Source of the DNA: Aspidapion aeneum
Taxonomy: Eukaryota > Arthropoda > Insecta > Coleoptera > Brentidae
Direction of reading: 5' to 3'
DNA length: 64,000 nt
Assembly (NCBI GenBank): GCA_963576565.1
Contig: OY755039.1
Location: 75,286,771 to 75,350,770, forward strand
Part shown: positions 22,990-31,550 of the stretch, piece after piece
Layout of the letters: each line of letters opens with the position of its first letter
Numbering within the stretch: the first letter of the stretch is position 1
Made by a program: the position numbers and the translations under genes
Notes under the pieces: model-generated
Told to the model about the DNA's origin: nothing
Seen by the model: the letters and a program-made list of their open reading frames with translations, nothing else
Databases searched by the model: none

Positions 22990-24247
22990 GGCGCCGGCGA
23001 AAATTTGGTAGAAAGACATTTGATAGAAAAACATTTGGTAGAATACATTTGGTAGAAAATACATTTGTTAGAAAATACATTTGGTAGAAAGTACATTTGG
23101 TAGAAAAACATTTGATAGAAATTACATTTGGTAGAAACACATTTAATAGAAAATACATTTGGTAGAAAAGACATTTGATAGAAAATACATTTGGTAGAAA
23201 AGACATTTGATAGAAAATACAATAAGTAGAATATAAAAAAATATGGAAAACATTGAAAATACCATTTGTTATTTATCCAAACATGTAATTTACTATTAGG
23301 AATATAGGCATTTACAATCTTCAATTTAAATATTTAAAAATAAAAAAATCCAAATACAAACTTAAATTTAATTATATAATTAAGGCAACTAATTTTAGAT
23401 ACGATAAAAAATATTCGTCGGGTTAGGTTTGGTTAGGTTCTGTTCGGTTTGGTTAGGTTTGGTTAGGTTCGGTTTGGTTAGGTTTGGTTAGGTTAGATTT
23501 GGTTAGGTTTGGTTAGGTTTCGTTAGGTTTGGTTAGGCTAGTTTAAATTTAGGTTATTCTAGTTAAGTTTGCCGTTAGGTTAGGTTAAATTATGGAATAT
23601 TTTTCTACCAAATGTACTTTTTATCAATTGTTGTTCTGTTAGCTATAAATTTTCTTCAATCCAACATATTATCTATAAAAAAAATTTCTATCAAGTGTTC
23701 TTCTAGCAAATGTTTTTCTATCAAATATTTTTCTAATAAAAGAAAAGTCTACCAAATGTTTTTCTATCAAATGTCTTTCTATCAAATGTTTTTCTATCAA
23801 ATGTTTTTCTATCAAATGTACTTTCTACCAATTGTTTTTCTATCAAATGTATTTTCTATCAAATGTTTTTCCACAAAATGTACTTTCTACCAATTGTTTT
23901 TCTATCAAATGTATTTTCTATCAAATGTATTTTCTATTAAATGTATTTTCTACCAAATGTATTTCCTACCAATTGTATTCTACCAAATGTTTTTCTATCA
24001 AATGTTTTTCTATCAAATGTACTTTCTACCAATTGTTTTTCTATTAAATGTATTTTCTATCAAATGTATTTTTTATCAAATGTTTTTCTACTAAATGTAC
24101 TGTCTACCAATTGTTTTTCTATCAAATGTATTTTCTATCAAATGTATTTTCTACCAAATGTATTTTCTACCAATAGTATTTTCTACCAATTGTATTCTAC
24201 CAAATGTTTTTCTATCAAATGTCTTTCTATCAAATTTCCGCCACCCC
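22990..24247. mobile_element. Minisatellite-armed fold-back element A
   Basis: The left arm (22990-23225) is a tandem series of about 17-bp units, ACATTTGGTAGAAAA plus 0-3 bases. The right arm (23600-24247) is the same series inverted and longer. The centre (23226-23600) holds GGTTAGGTTT-type repeats. The ends are GGCGCCGGCG on the left and, read inward, GGGTGGCGGAAA on the right. CTAAAATTC flanks both sides (22981-22989 and 24247-24255), a probable 8-9-bp target duplication. Open frames in the arms (such as 23612-24094) arise from the repeats and are not genes. Confidence 0.7.
23410..23590. repeat. GGTTAGGTTT-type tandem repeat
   Basis: Tandem copies of GGTTAGGTTTGGTTAGG-like sequence in the centre of element A. 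They resemble telomeric TTAGG only superficially because the repeat unit is irregular. Confidence 0.7.
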
Positions 24248-24255
24248 TAAAATTC

Positions 24256-24639
24256 ATGTTTGTAAATTTGACTTGTAGGTATAAAACATCTGGTTTACTA
24301 GTTGTCTATTAACCGAAATTAAAACTTTGCTCTATAAAACCAGGTGCTAAGGTCTTAGTAACTGTTTTAAACAAAAATTTTTTATAAAATTTGTTTATTT
24401 GGTTTGGTGGGGATATTTAAATTTTTCGAAAAACACAACTTTTAGTTTTTGCTCAATATTTTGAACATTTCTGTAGATTTTTAATTTCAATACGGCATCC
24501 GATTGGGCTTGGAATTTTTCCTCATTTAACCAAAATTATACCTCTTAACGTTTTCAAAATCCCCATGTAGTTAGTTTTATCTGGGACACCCTGTATACCG
24601 CGATATAAAAACTAATCAACGGAAACACAGGCTTTTACG
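24256..24639. other. No gene recognised
   Basis: AT-rich; GACACCCTGTATA near 24588 looks like the end of a TA-flanked element, but no partner end was identified. Confidence 0.35.
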
Positions 24640-24863
24640 CTCATCAAAAACTGCTCAAGTCAAAGATTCTCACCACAGAATTCTAAAAAACAGATTCTAA
24701 CGAGAGCTCTTAAACAAAAAATCTAGACTACAATAATTAGGCCGGTAGTGACACGGGGGTGCGAATCAATGACACTTACAAAAGCGAATGAAGAACTAAA
24801 AACATTTGAATGAAAAATTGTTCATAATACCTTCGTACCGGTCCAAACAGAAGATGGTAATTA
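24640..24863 (+). pseudogene. LINE fragment (reverse transcriptase thumb)
   Basis: Broken frames read RPVVTRGCESMTLTKANEE followed by KIVHNTFVPVQTEDGNY. These correspond to the LINE thumb motif usually seen as RPVVTYG.ETW.LTK.....L..FE.K.LR..FGP. The fragment is about 220 bp and carries stop codons. It ends where the next inverted-repeat element starts (24864), so it was probably truncated by that insertion. Confidence 0.6.
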
Positions 24864-25079
24864 TACAGTAAGTTGGGTCGAAAAAGGCTGAAAATTTTTT
24901 TTTTTTGAAAATTGATTTGTCATAGTTAAAAAAAGTTGTGTAATGGGTCAAAACCGCTAACGTATATTTTTAAAAAATTTTAAAAGTATTTCTAGCCGCG
25001 CCCCTGGGGGCTAAAAGGGGCAGTTTTTAAAAAATTTTAATTAATAGCCGAATCGATCACAGATACACATATTTAATAG

Positions 25080-25082
<3 letters not shown>

Positions 25083-25117
<35 letters not shown>
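25083..25117. repeat. (TA)n microsatellite
   Basis: Uninterrupted alternating TA, about 35 bp, just before the LINE fragment. Confidence 0.95.
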
Positions 25118-25118
<1 letters not shown>

Positions 25119-25119
25119 C

Positions 25120-25925
25120 GAAGCAACAACATCAATCAAAATCCACGAAGGAACCAAGCCAATCCACATAAGAAGAGGTAGAGGTGTCAGACAGGGTGAT
25201 ACAACTATTTAACCAGGCCCTAGAAGATGTTTTTAAAAACAGATTCGCAAGAAATGGGCATCAAAGTAAACGGACAATACTTAAACCACCTAAGATATGC
25301 TGATGCTTTAATATATAACAGATAAGAAAGAAGAACTGATAAAAATGCTGGAAGAACTGGATACAGCAGCTAAAAATATAGGCTTGAGTATGAACTATGA
25401 AAAATAGGCTTGAGTATGAAATCAAGGGACGTGTAAGATTGGCCTGGGCAGTATTCGGTAAATTAAGCTACATAATAAAAAATATCCTCAGTAACTCAAA
25501 ACGATAGTATCCTTCCTGTTCATGGATCCCAGACCTGGACAGAAACAAAGTCAAACATGGATAAGGTAACAAAAACCCAAAGATCAATGGAAAGACAAAT
25601 GTTACATGTAAAGCTAACAGATAGAAAAAGGAATGAATGGATGAGAAATAAAACAAAAGTAAGGGATGTCAGAGGAGAAGTAGCAAAATTAAAATGGAAA
25701 TTTGCCGGTCATAGTATCAGACAGAAAGACGATCGATGGAATAAATGTATTGTAAACTTGAGACCTTGGGAAAATAAAAGAAGTAGGGGAAGACCACAAA
25801 TGTGATGGGCGGACGATTTGAAGAAACATGCGGGAGCTAGATGGATGAACACGGCGACAGACAGGAAAGAGTGGAAGATATTGGGGGAGGCCTATATCCA
25901 AAGATGGATCGAAGAAGGCTAAATA
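25120..25925 (+). pseudogene. RTE-like LINE, 3' fragment
   Basis: Broken frames give IHEGTKPIHIRRG, VRQGDTT and LNHLRYADALIY (the FADD box is YADA), then ELIKMLEELDTAAKNIGLSMN, and in a further frame RLAWAVFGKLSY-like sequence. The C-terminal frame (25557-25805) has MERQMLHVKLTDRKRNEW and KLKWKFAGHSIRQKDDRWN, then ENKRSRGRPQM. This is the typical C-terminal half of an RTE-type LINE polymerase. The tail ends in ATAG-type repeats near 25925-25945. A closely similar copy lies at 55165-55875 on the same strand, and shorter tails lie at 31033 and 33549. Several stops and frameshifts make it inactive. Confidence 0.8.
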
Positions 25926-26003
25926 GATAGATAGATTGATAGATAGAAGAGTATGCAGAGCAGGGAAAAAGGGAGGTGGGGGTGGGACTCGAGATACAAC
26001 AGT

Positions 26004-26161
26004 CAGTGGCGTATATAGAAAAAGTTCCGGGGGGGGGGGGGTGGCCGAGACCTCATGATGCCGTATTTTATGCTATTTTATGTTTGTATTCATGAACTAT
26101 GTGGAAAATATCTAAAAAAATGTTAGCTTTGGGGGGGGGCCCCCCCTTATATACGCCACTG
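26004..26161. mobile_element. 158-bp hAT MITE
   Basis: CAGTGGCGTATATA at 26004 and its complement ending at 26161, with G-runs and C-runs just inside. This CAGTGGCGTA...GGGGGG layout is common for hAT-type MITEs. The flanks ACAACAGT and TATACAGT agree at 5 of 8 positions. Confidence 0.75.
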
Positions 26162-26910
26162 TATACAGTTACCTCTACGCGGTGAGTGCTGGGTTGAAAA
26201 AGCGATGAATAAATTTTTTATATCCATTAATAATGATTATATTATATCATCTCTTTTCCAAGCGAAAAACTGTATACATATTTAGGGGAAAGTCCTCAGG
26301 GGCGCGGTCAAATATAATAATTATGATTTTTTTAGTGTTCGTGTTCCTTAGACACATAAGATACATTTTATAACTATTAGAGCCCCTTACTTTAAATTTG
26401 AAATTTTGAAATATTTAAGGGGTGGGGGCGCGGCCAAATTTATTATTTTTTAGGAAAACAAAAAATCATTTATTTTCTTTGCGGATTTTACAAATTTTTA
26501 GAACTATGACAAAATCAATTTAAAAAAAAAAAATTTTCGACCCAACTTATTACAGGGTGGTCCAACAAGGCTGGTCACCGGATTTATCTCAGAAAGTACT
26601 ATGGCTACAACTTCAGAAAAAACAAATGATATAACAAAATCGGCTCTTGCGAATTTACCTAAAAATTTAATTTCTGCCCCCACTAGGGGGCAGTAATCAC
26701 ATCTCCCGACTAGAAAATTTTAATTTTTGGACGAGACACTATGATTAACACACATAAGTTATACCATATTCATATTCCTTGAAAAATTCTATGTAACCTG
26801 AACCCCTCGCATGTACCTCTAAGTCACATCATGGAAGGCAATAAAAATGTCACTTTTAATTAAAAAAATTTTACTCCTCAATGGTAACTACACCTGCTTT
26901 TAGTATTGAA

Positions 26911-27230
26911 GTTTAAACTTCTTTAGGCGCGTTTAGCACTTTTTGTGGGAACTGAATTGAACTGAGCCGTCACGCTCGGCTATGTAACGCTTATTCGGGT
27001 GAAGTCGGCTCGAGTCGACTAACTGTGAGAGGAACAGTCAGCAGAGCGATATGATGATGCAGATGAAGACCACTCAGAGCAAAATTTACCAGAGTAGTTT
27101 ATACCCAATTATAATTATGTAAATGTTATTACTTTGTATATTACTTTGTCAATAAACATCTTGTATTTCTTATTAATAATTTCGCCTTGTTGAAGTACAC
27201 TTCTGCCGTGTGGTCTTAACCACACACACA
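26911..27230. other. Unique block in the left arm of E, possible solo LTR
   Basis: This block has no counterpart in the right arm of E. It contains a polyadenylation-like CAATAAAC near 27150 and ends CCACACACACA. That would fit a solo LTR, but no target duplication or clear TG...CA ends were established. Confidence 0.25.
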
Positions 27231-27482
27231 ATTTTTTTATTTGACTTAACGGAAAACTAAAAATGCAAATCTTCTTGACTTTTTGTCTAAAATTGTATTT
27301 TTTAAAAAAAGAAATAAAAAAAAAAATACCAAACCTAAAAACTTGATATTTTTGCCTAAAGTTTTTAAACACACAAGCAACGTTTTGTGTGTGTATTATG
27401 TGGTGACCCGGGACCTTATTTATAATTATTGACAATTGATGTGCATTTACTTTTAAGTTATAAAATCGAAAGATTGTTGAAG

Positions 27483-28125
27483 GATTGTCAATGCCAAAGA
27501 ATGCCATACACAAATGCGAAGGCGATGGAAATGTTGGCCGAATACCACGAGTGCTACCAAAATGCAGCACTTGCGGCGAGATGGTATGCTTTAAGATATA
27601 GTCTAAATTATACGCATTTTTAATGACGTCACCAGGTGAGAAAAAAACGTATGGCGTAAATATTTTTGCCGAATACCAATATTTGTTATTATGTTTTTAA
27701 TTGACAGTGACGGATACTTCACATAACCAATTACCTACCTATTTAAAAAATGAATTGATCATAGACATTACCTTTTTTTTAAAAGTTTATTGTCACCGCT
27801 GTTTATAATATACTAAACAAAGATAAACAAAAATGACGTCATTACAAATGCGTATAATTTGGACTATACCATCCCTCAAGAAATGTCTTTAAAAGGCTAG
27901 TGCGCCGTCTTGACATCCATCGTAAAATCCAGCCATATGACACCCACGCAGAAAATGTAGAGCTAGAAACGAGGAAAATACCCTAAACATGTTTGGTTAT
28001 CTAATCGCAAATCCTAGACTAAGTGCCAAGAGAGTTGCCATAGATCTTGAAATTACTTGAAGCACGATTTTAAGAATCCTAAAAGAGCAAGAATTCCATT
28101 CTTACAAAATAAAATTACTATAGGA
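27483..28125 (+). pseudogene. Broken mariner-type transposase, N-terminal part
   Basis: The first readable stretch (inside the frame 27429-27623) has MPYTNAKAMEMLAEYHE followed by NAALAARWYALRY. This resembles the DUF4817-type helix-turn-helix that precedes DDE transposases in insect elements. After stops, a second stretch near 27985-28125 reads NMFGYLIANPRLSAKRVAID, then STILRILKEQEFHSYKI. That matches the second helix-turn-helix of the same transposases (usual pattern: ANP..S.R.IA...GIS..T..RILK...FHPYK). The DDE catalytic part is missing: after 28125 the sequence runs into the right arm. The element therefore cannot make an active transposase. Confidence 0.6.
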
Positions 28126-28888
28126 GCTAAAAGAAAAAGATTGTGATAAAGCGCTTGACTGTTAGCTTGTGCTCTGAATAGTTTTTCAAGTTTTAGTTTT
28201 TTTATAATAAGTATTAGGTATTTCAGTGGATATTGTAAATAGCAGATCATTATTTTAGTTTTTAAATGTTTTTATCATTCTAGATCATAAATCGTTGTGT
28301 AATAAAATTTTGTGTTTACGCTAATTTTAAAATTTAGAGCCCTTATAAGAAAAATCCGGTGATCAGCCATAGATACAGAGGTGTAAAACTAAAATGCAAT
28401 GAAGTAAAGTAAGGTCACGCTTAGAAAACTTTTTTTAAAAATATCTTTCAAACTAAGGTAAAATCTAAAAGGCGGGTTTCAGCAACCTATTAAATAAATA
28501 TTACTTAACACATTCAGGTAGAAATATTAGTGTGTTTGTATATAATTTTTTAAAGAAATTTAAGTTTTTAGGTTTTCTCGAGTTTAAGAATTTCCTCTTT
28601 TAAAAAAATACACAATTTAGACAAAAAGTCAACAAGATATGCATTTTATAGACTTTCCTTAATAAGTCAAATAAATAATAAAAACAGGTGTAGTTACCAT
28701 TGAGAGGTAATTATTTATTTAATGAAAAATTACATTTTTATTGTCTCCCGGTGAGGAAGTGACATTCGAGGGGTCCAAATTACTCAAAATTAAGGAAGAT
28801 AACATAAAAGAAGGAATATGAATATGGTATAATTTGCGATTGTTAATAATAGTGTTTCATCCAAAAATGCATTTTTTCTAGACGGCAG

Positions 28889-28955
28889 TAGGGTCACTGC
28901 ATCCTGGAAGCCTGGCGTCTGGGAGACGTCAGGCTTCCAGGATGCAGTGACCCTA
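28889..28955. mobile_element. 67-bp near-perfect hairpin with flanking direct repeat
   Basis: TAGGGTCACTGCATCCTGGA starts a 32-base arm whose complement ends at 28955, with one mismatch and a three-base loop. GACGGCAG lies on both sides (28881-28888 and 28956-28963), and the identity extends to CTAGACGGCAG if the arm edge is counted. The matching position in the other arm of element E is uninterrupted, so this is an insertion with an 8-11-bp duplication. Confidence 0.75.
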
Positions 28956-29076
28956 GACGGCAGATGTGATTACTGGTCCCTAGCGGGGAGCTCTAGAAAC
29001 AAAAATATTTTAGAGGAATTAGCAAGAACCGATTTTATTATAAAAAAAAAATCCCGTCGTAGCGATAGTAGTTTCT

Positions 29077-29934
29077 GAGTGGCGGAACAAAGATCGAAAG
29101 ACAAAAGATCGAATACAAAAGATCGAAAAACAAAAGATCGAAAAGGCAAAAGACCGAAATACAAAAGGTCGAAAAGACAAAAGATCGAAAACACAAAAGA
29201 TCGAAAAACAAAAGATCGAAACTACAAAAGATCGAAAAACAAAAGATCGAAAATGCAAAAGATCGAAAATACAAAAGATCAAAATAGCGCGTACCAAAAA
29301 AGCGCGTTTCAAAATATCGCTATTACATAGTTTAAAAAAAAAACTTTCCTGATTTCATTTCTGGGATCCTAGAAGGTGTGTAACTAAACCGAACCGAGCC
29401 GAACCGTTTCGACTATGTGGTCTCTTTCTAACATATTTTTTCAAAAAAAAAAGCTTTCCTGACATGTTTCACGGGATCCTACAGGGTATAAAACCGAACC
29501 GAACCAAGCCTGTTACACACCCTCCAGGATCCCGGAAAATAAATCAGAGTTTTTTTTTTGAAAAAATATGATTGAAAAAGCCCTTTTATCGAACTATATG
29601 ATTTGTGTTAAGTATGGCAAGCCATTGGTTTATTTAACGGTTAGGTAATTTTACCTTACCTGACCTTGCCTAAACTGTTTATGTCTGATATTTTGTTTTT
29701 CGATCTTTTGTCTTTCGATCTTTTGTATTTTCGATCTTTTGCTTTTTGATCTTTGGATTTTCGATCTTTTGCCTTTTCGATCATTTGTTTTTCGGTCTTC
29801 TGTATTTTCGATCTTTTGTCTTTCGATCTTTTGTTTTTCGATCTTTTGTATTTTCGATCTTTTGCCTTTTTAATCTTTTGTTTTTCGATCTATTGTATTC
29901 GATCTTTTGTCTTTCGATCTTTGTTCCGCCACTC
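29077..29934. mobile_element. Minisatellite-armed fold-back element B
   Basis: The left arm (29077-29300) repeats ACAAAAGATCGAAA with variable linkers. The right arm (29695-29934) is its inverse. Both ends read GAGTGGCGGAACAAAGATCG. GTTTCT is duplicated at 29071-29076 and 29935-29940, and the other arm of host element E shows the empty site. The 390-bp centre carries CCGAACCGAACC-like repeats and three GGGATCCT modules. Open frames in the arms are repeat artefacts. Confidence 0.8.
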
Positions 29935-29975
29935 GTTTCTGACATAAATCCGGTGGCCAGCCGTCTTATTGGACC

Positions 29976-30148
29976 ACTAAAAAGGTGGATAAAATAAAAA
30001 TCAATAATATTGGGATAAGGTGCCGAAGAATCGTACCAGAGAGGTCAGAATAGAGGGCTCTGGTTAATCAGGCTAAAACCCACGAGGGGTTGTAATGCCA
30101 CTGAATTTGTGATTCACCTAAAGTCAGGTTACAGGTTTGGTCTGGATT
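29976..30148 (-). other. kibra: kibra 3' untranslated region (probable)
   Basis: The sequence between the kibra stop codon and the edge of element E is presumably transcribed as 3' UTR. No clear AATAAA on the minus strand was seen before element E, so the poly(A) site may lie within the transposon. Confidence 0.4.
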
Positions 30149-30305
30149 TTATACTTCAACACCGAGCGTTTGATCGACAGGATACGAATCACTGGATTCT
30201 GGAAGGTCTTCGAGTTGCTTCAGGGTTCCACCATTTGAAGAATTGTTTTCATCGATAAGAAATGGCACGTTAGAGTTCGTTCTGGTGAAGAATGCCATCT
30301 TTTCC
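30149..30305 (-). CDS. kibra: kibra (WWC family), last coding exon
   Basis: Kibra is a WW- and C2-domain scaffold that acts upstream of Hippo/Warts signalling at the cell cortex. The minus strand reads, after a pyrimidine-rich acceptor (TATTTTTTTTAG at 30306), one base that completes an Arg codon, then EKMAFFTR, the block that precedes the C-terminus of WWC proteins. 51 residues follow before TAA at 30149-30151. The protein ends GVEV, which resembles the PDZ-ligand end (ADDV) of vertebrate KIBRA. The splice phase (one base carried in) fits the donor at 33726 exactly. The middle of the exon is Asn/Ser/Glu-rich and less conserved. Element E begins only about 175 bp downstream of the stop. Identification rests on my recall of the KIBRA C-terminus. 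Confidence 0.85.
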
Positions 30306-30340
30306 CTAAAAAAAATACTCTGCCAATATATGGGCCCCTA

Positions 30341-31018
30341 AGCTCACACTAGGTACTATAGTTATAGTGTACGTGTGAGCTAATATAACTAAAACCTGAA
30401 ATATATTTTATTCAACTCCAGACTAAATTACCTTTTGTTTGATACCACACAAGCCATGTTTTGACTTAAACTCAAATTTTTGAAATCTACCCCCACTCTT
30501 AAAAAAAACAAAACTACAATGTATTTTGTTAAACTCCGGACTCAATTACCTTTCGTTTGATATCACACACGCCATATTTTCACTTAAACTCTAATTTTTA
30601 AAATATACCCCCACCCTTTGTTTTAAATAAATTAAAATGTATTTTATTTAACTGCAGACTCAATTACCTTTCGTTTGATATCACACACGCCATATTTTCA
30701 CATAAACTCCAATTTTTGAAATCTACCCCCACCCTTTTATTTGGTTTGTGTTCGGTGGATTTTGTTCGTTTTTAAATGGGACCATCTCGACCCAAGACCC
30801 CGCCTAGGTACCAAATTTCATTAAAATCGGCCAAGCGGTTTTTGAGTTATGCGCGTTGGTCGTTACAGACAGACATACAGACAGACAGACAGACGGCGCA
30901 ACAAAAAAGTTTCAAAATCATCTGAAACGCAAAGATATATAAAAAATTTTGAAATCGGAGCAACAAAAATTAGGATCACCATAGCTCACACTACTATAGT
31001 ATAGCATATGTGTGAGCT
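30341..31018. mobile_element. 678-bp repeat with hairpins at both ends
   Basis: Each end is a palindrome: AGCTCACAC...GTGTGAGCT at 30341-30381 and again at 30983-31018. Inside are three 118-bp tandem units starting near 30400, 30518 and 30636 (shared CCTTTCGTTTGATATCACAC), then a block with AAATTTCATTAAAATCGG and a CAGA microsatellite (30865-30894). It lies in the last kibra intron, 35 bp from the acceptor. A dispersed non-autonomous element is likely; the class is not assigned. Confidence 0.6.
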
Positions 31019-31550
31019 AAAAACAGAACACGACGATAACGAAATGGGAACTAGATAGATGAACACGATGACAGACAGAGAAGAGTGGAAGATATTGGCG
31101 GACAACGATCCTAAACACACAGGATTGCTTATTTCCATTTAACTCTATGTTAGCGTCGCCCAAGCGAGACGAACACGGCCTGCTTACGTCACCAGCGGAC
31201 CAGTTGCTTTATTTGTTCTTTGAGAGTTCGTGTGATTTTAAGGTGTTTTTGACTCCGTTTTTTTGCGTTTTTTCATTAATTTGACGGTGTGGTTGACTAT
31301 TTAGGAGGTAAATAAACCTTTAGAAATGTGAATAAAGTGAATTGATATAAAGAAAGCACATTAATTTATTGTTGAAATAAAAGCTTTGTGTTCCCTCTTT
31401 CAGTATAGAAATATAAATGTAATATCAAATAAATACCTTTTTGTTACTACATAATATAAGTGTATTTTATTAAATCCGCAACAAAAACAATACATTATAT
31501 ATCTAATAATTTAAATTGATTAAACTTTTAGAAAAAATCCTACTTCTATT
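31019..31550. other. kibra intron spacer with an RTE-like LINE scrap
   Basis: At 31033-31105 the sequence matches the tail of the 55.8-kb RTE-like copy (GATGACAGACAGAGAAGAGT and AGTGGAAGATATTGG). The remainder, including a GC-richer patch near 31150-31200, is unrecognised. Confidence 0.5.

Larger units (their letters stand above)
24864..26552. mobile_element. TA-type inverted-repeat element F with nested insertions
   Basis: The left end TACAGTAAGTTGGGTCGAAA and the right end (complement TAATAAGTTGGGTCGAAAA, ending near 26552) are inverted. Similarity continues inward: GATTTGTCATAGTT on both, and CCGCGCCCC near 24997 with GGGGCGCGG near 26299. The centre contains a TA microsatellite, an RTE-like LINE tail and a small hAT element. 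Its right end directly abuts element E. Confidence 0.55.
26553..29975. mobile_element. Mariner-type element E with long terminal inverted repeats
   Basis: The left end reads CAGGGTGGTCCAACAAGGCT (26553). The right end, read inward from 29975, reads GTGGTCCAATAAGACGGCTG. The arms match in pieces over about 800 bp: 26553-27350 against 28550-29975, including GTAGTTACCATTGA, TTGACTTTTTGTCTAAA-type and CCGGATTTAT words. The right arm is expanded by two insertions (28889-28955 and 29077-29934), and the left arm by a unique 320-bp block (26911-27230). The middle holds a broken transposase. The CAGGGTG terminus next to TA suggests the Tc1/mariner superfamily. Confidence 0.6.

Noticed and set aside
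23410..23590. GGTTAGG repeats as telomeric DNA
   Set aside because: The spacing is irregular and the repeats lie in the centre of a fold-back; similar AACC motifs occur in other elements.
22896..24312. Open frames of 71-160 codons rich in Phe, Tyr, Gln and Ser
   Set aside because: They are translations of the minisatellite arms of element A, present on both strands with the same repeating peptide.
27115..27570. 151-codon minus-strand frame
   Set aside because: It runs antisense to the transposase remnant of element E and has no domain.
29079..29300. CRISPR-like array of short repeats
   Set aside because: The spacers are 0-3 bases long and the organism is an animal; this is a minisatellite.
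28970..29997. Open frames of 64-97 codons in both arms of element B
   Set aside because: Products of the repeated GATCGAAA units; no start context or domain.
30000..30148. LINE 3' UTR reading on the plus strand
   Set aside because: The minus strand just beyond encodes the conserved kibra C-terminus with a good acceptor, which explains the sequence better.
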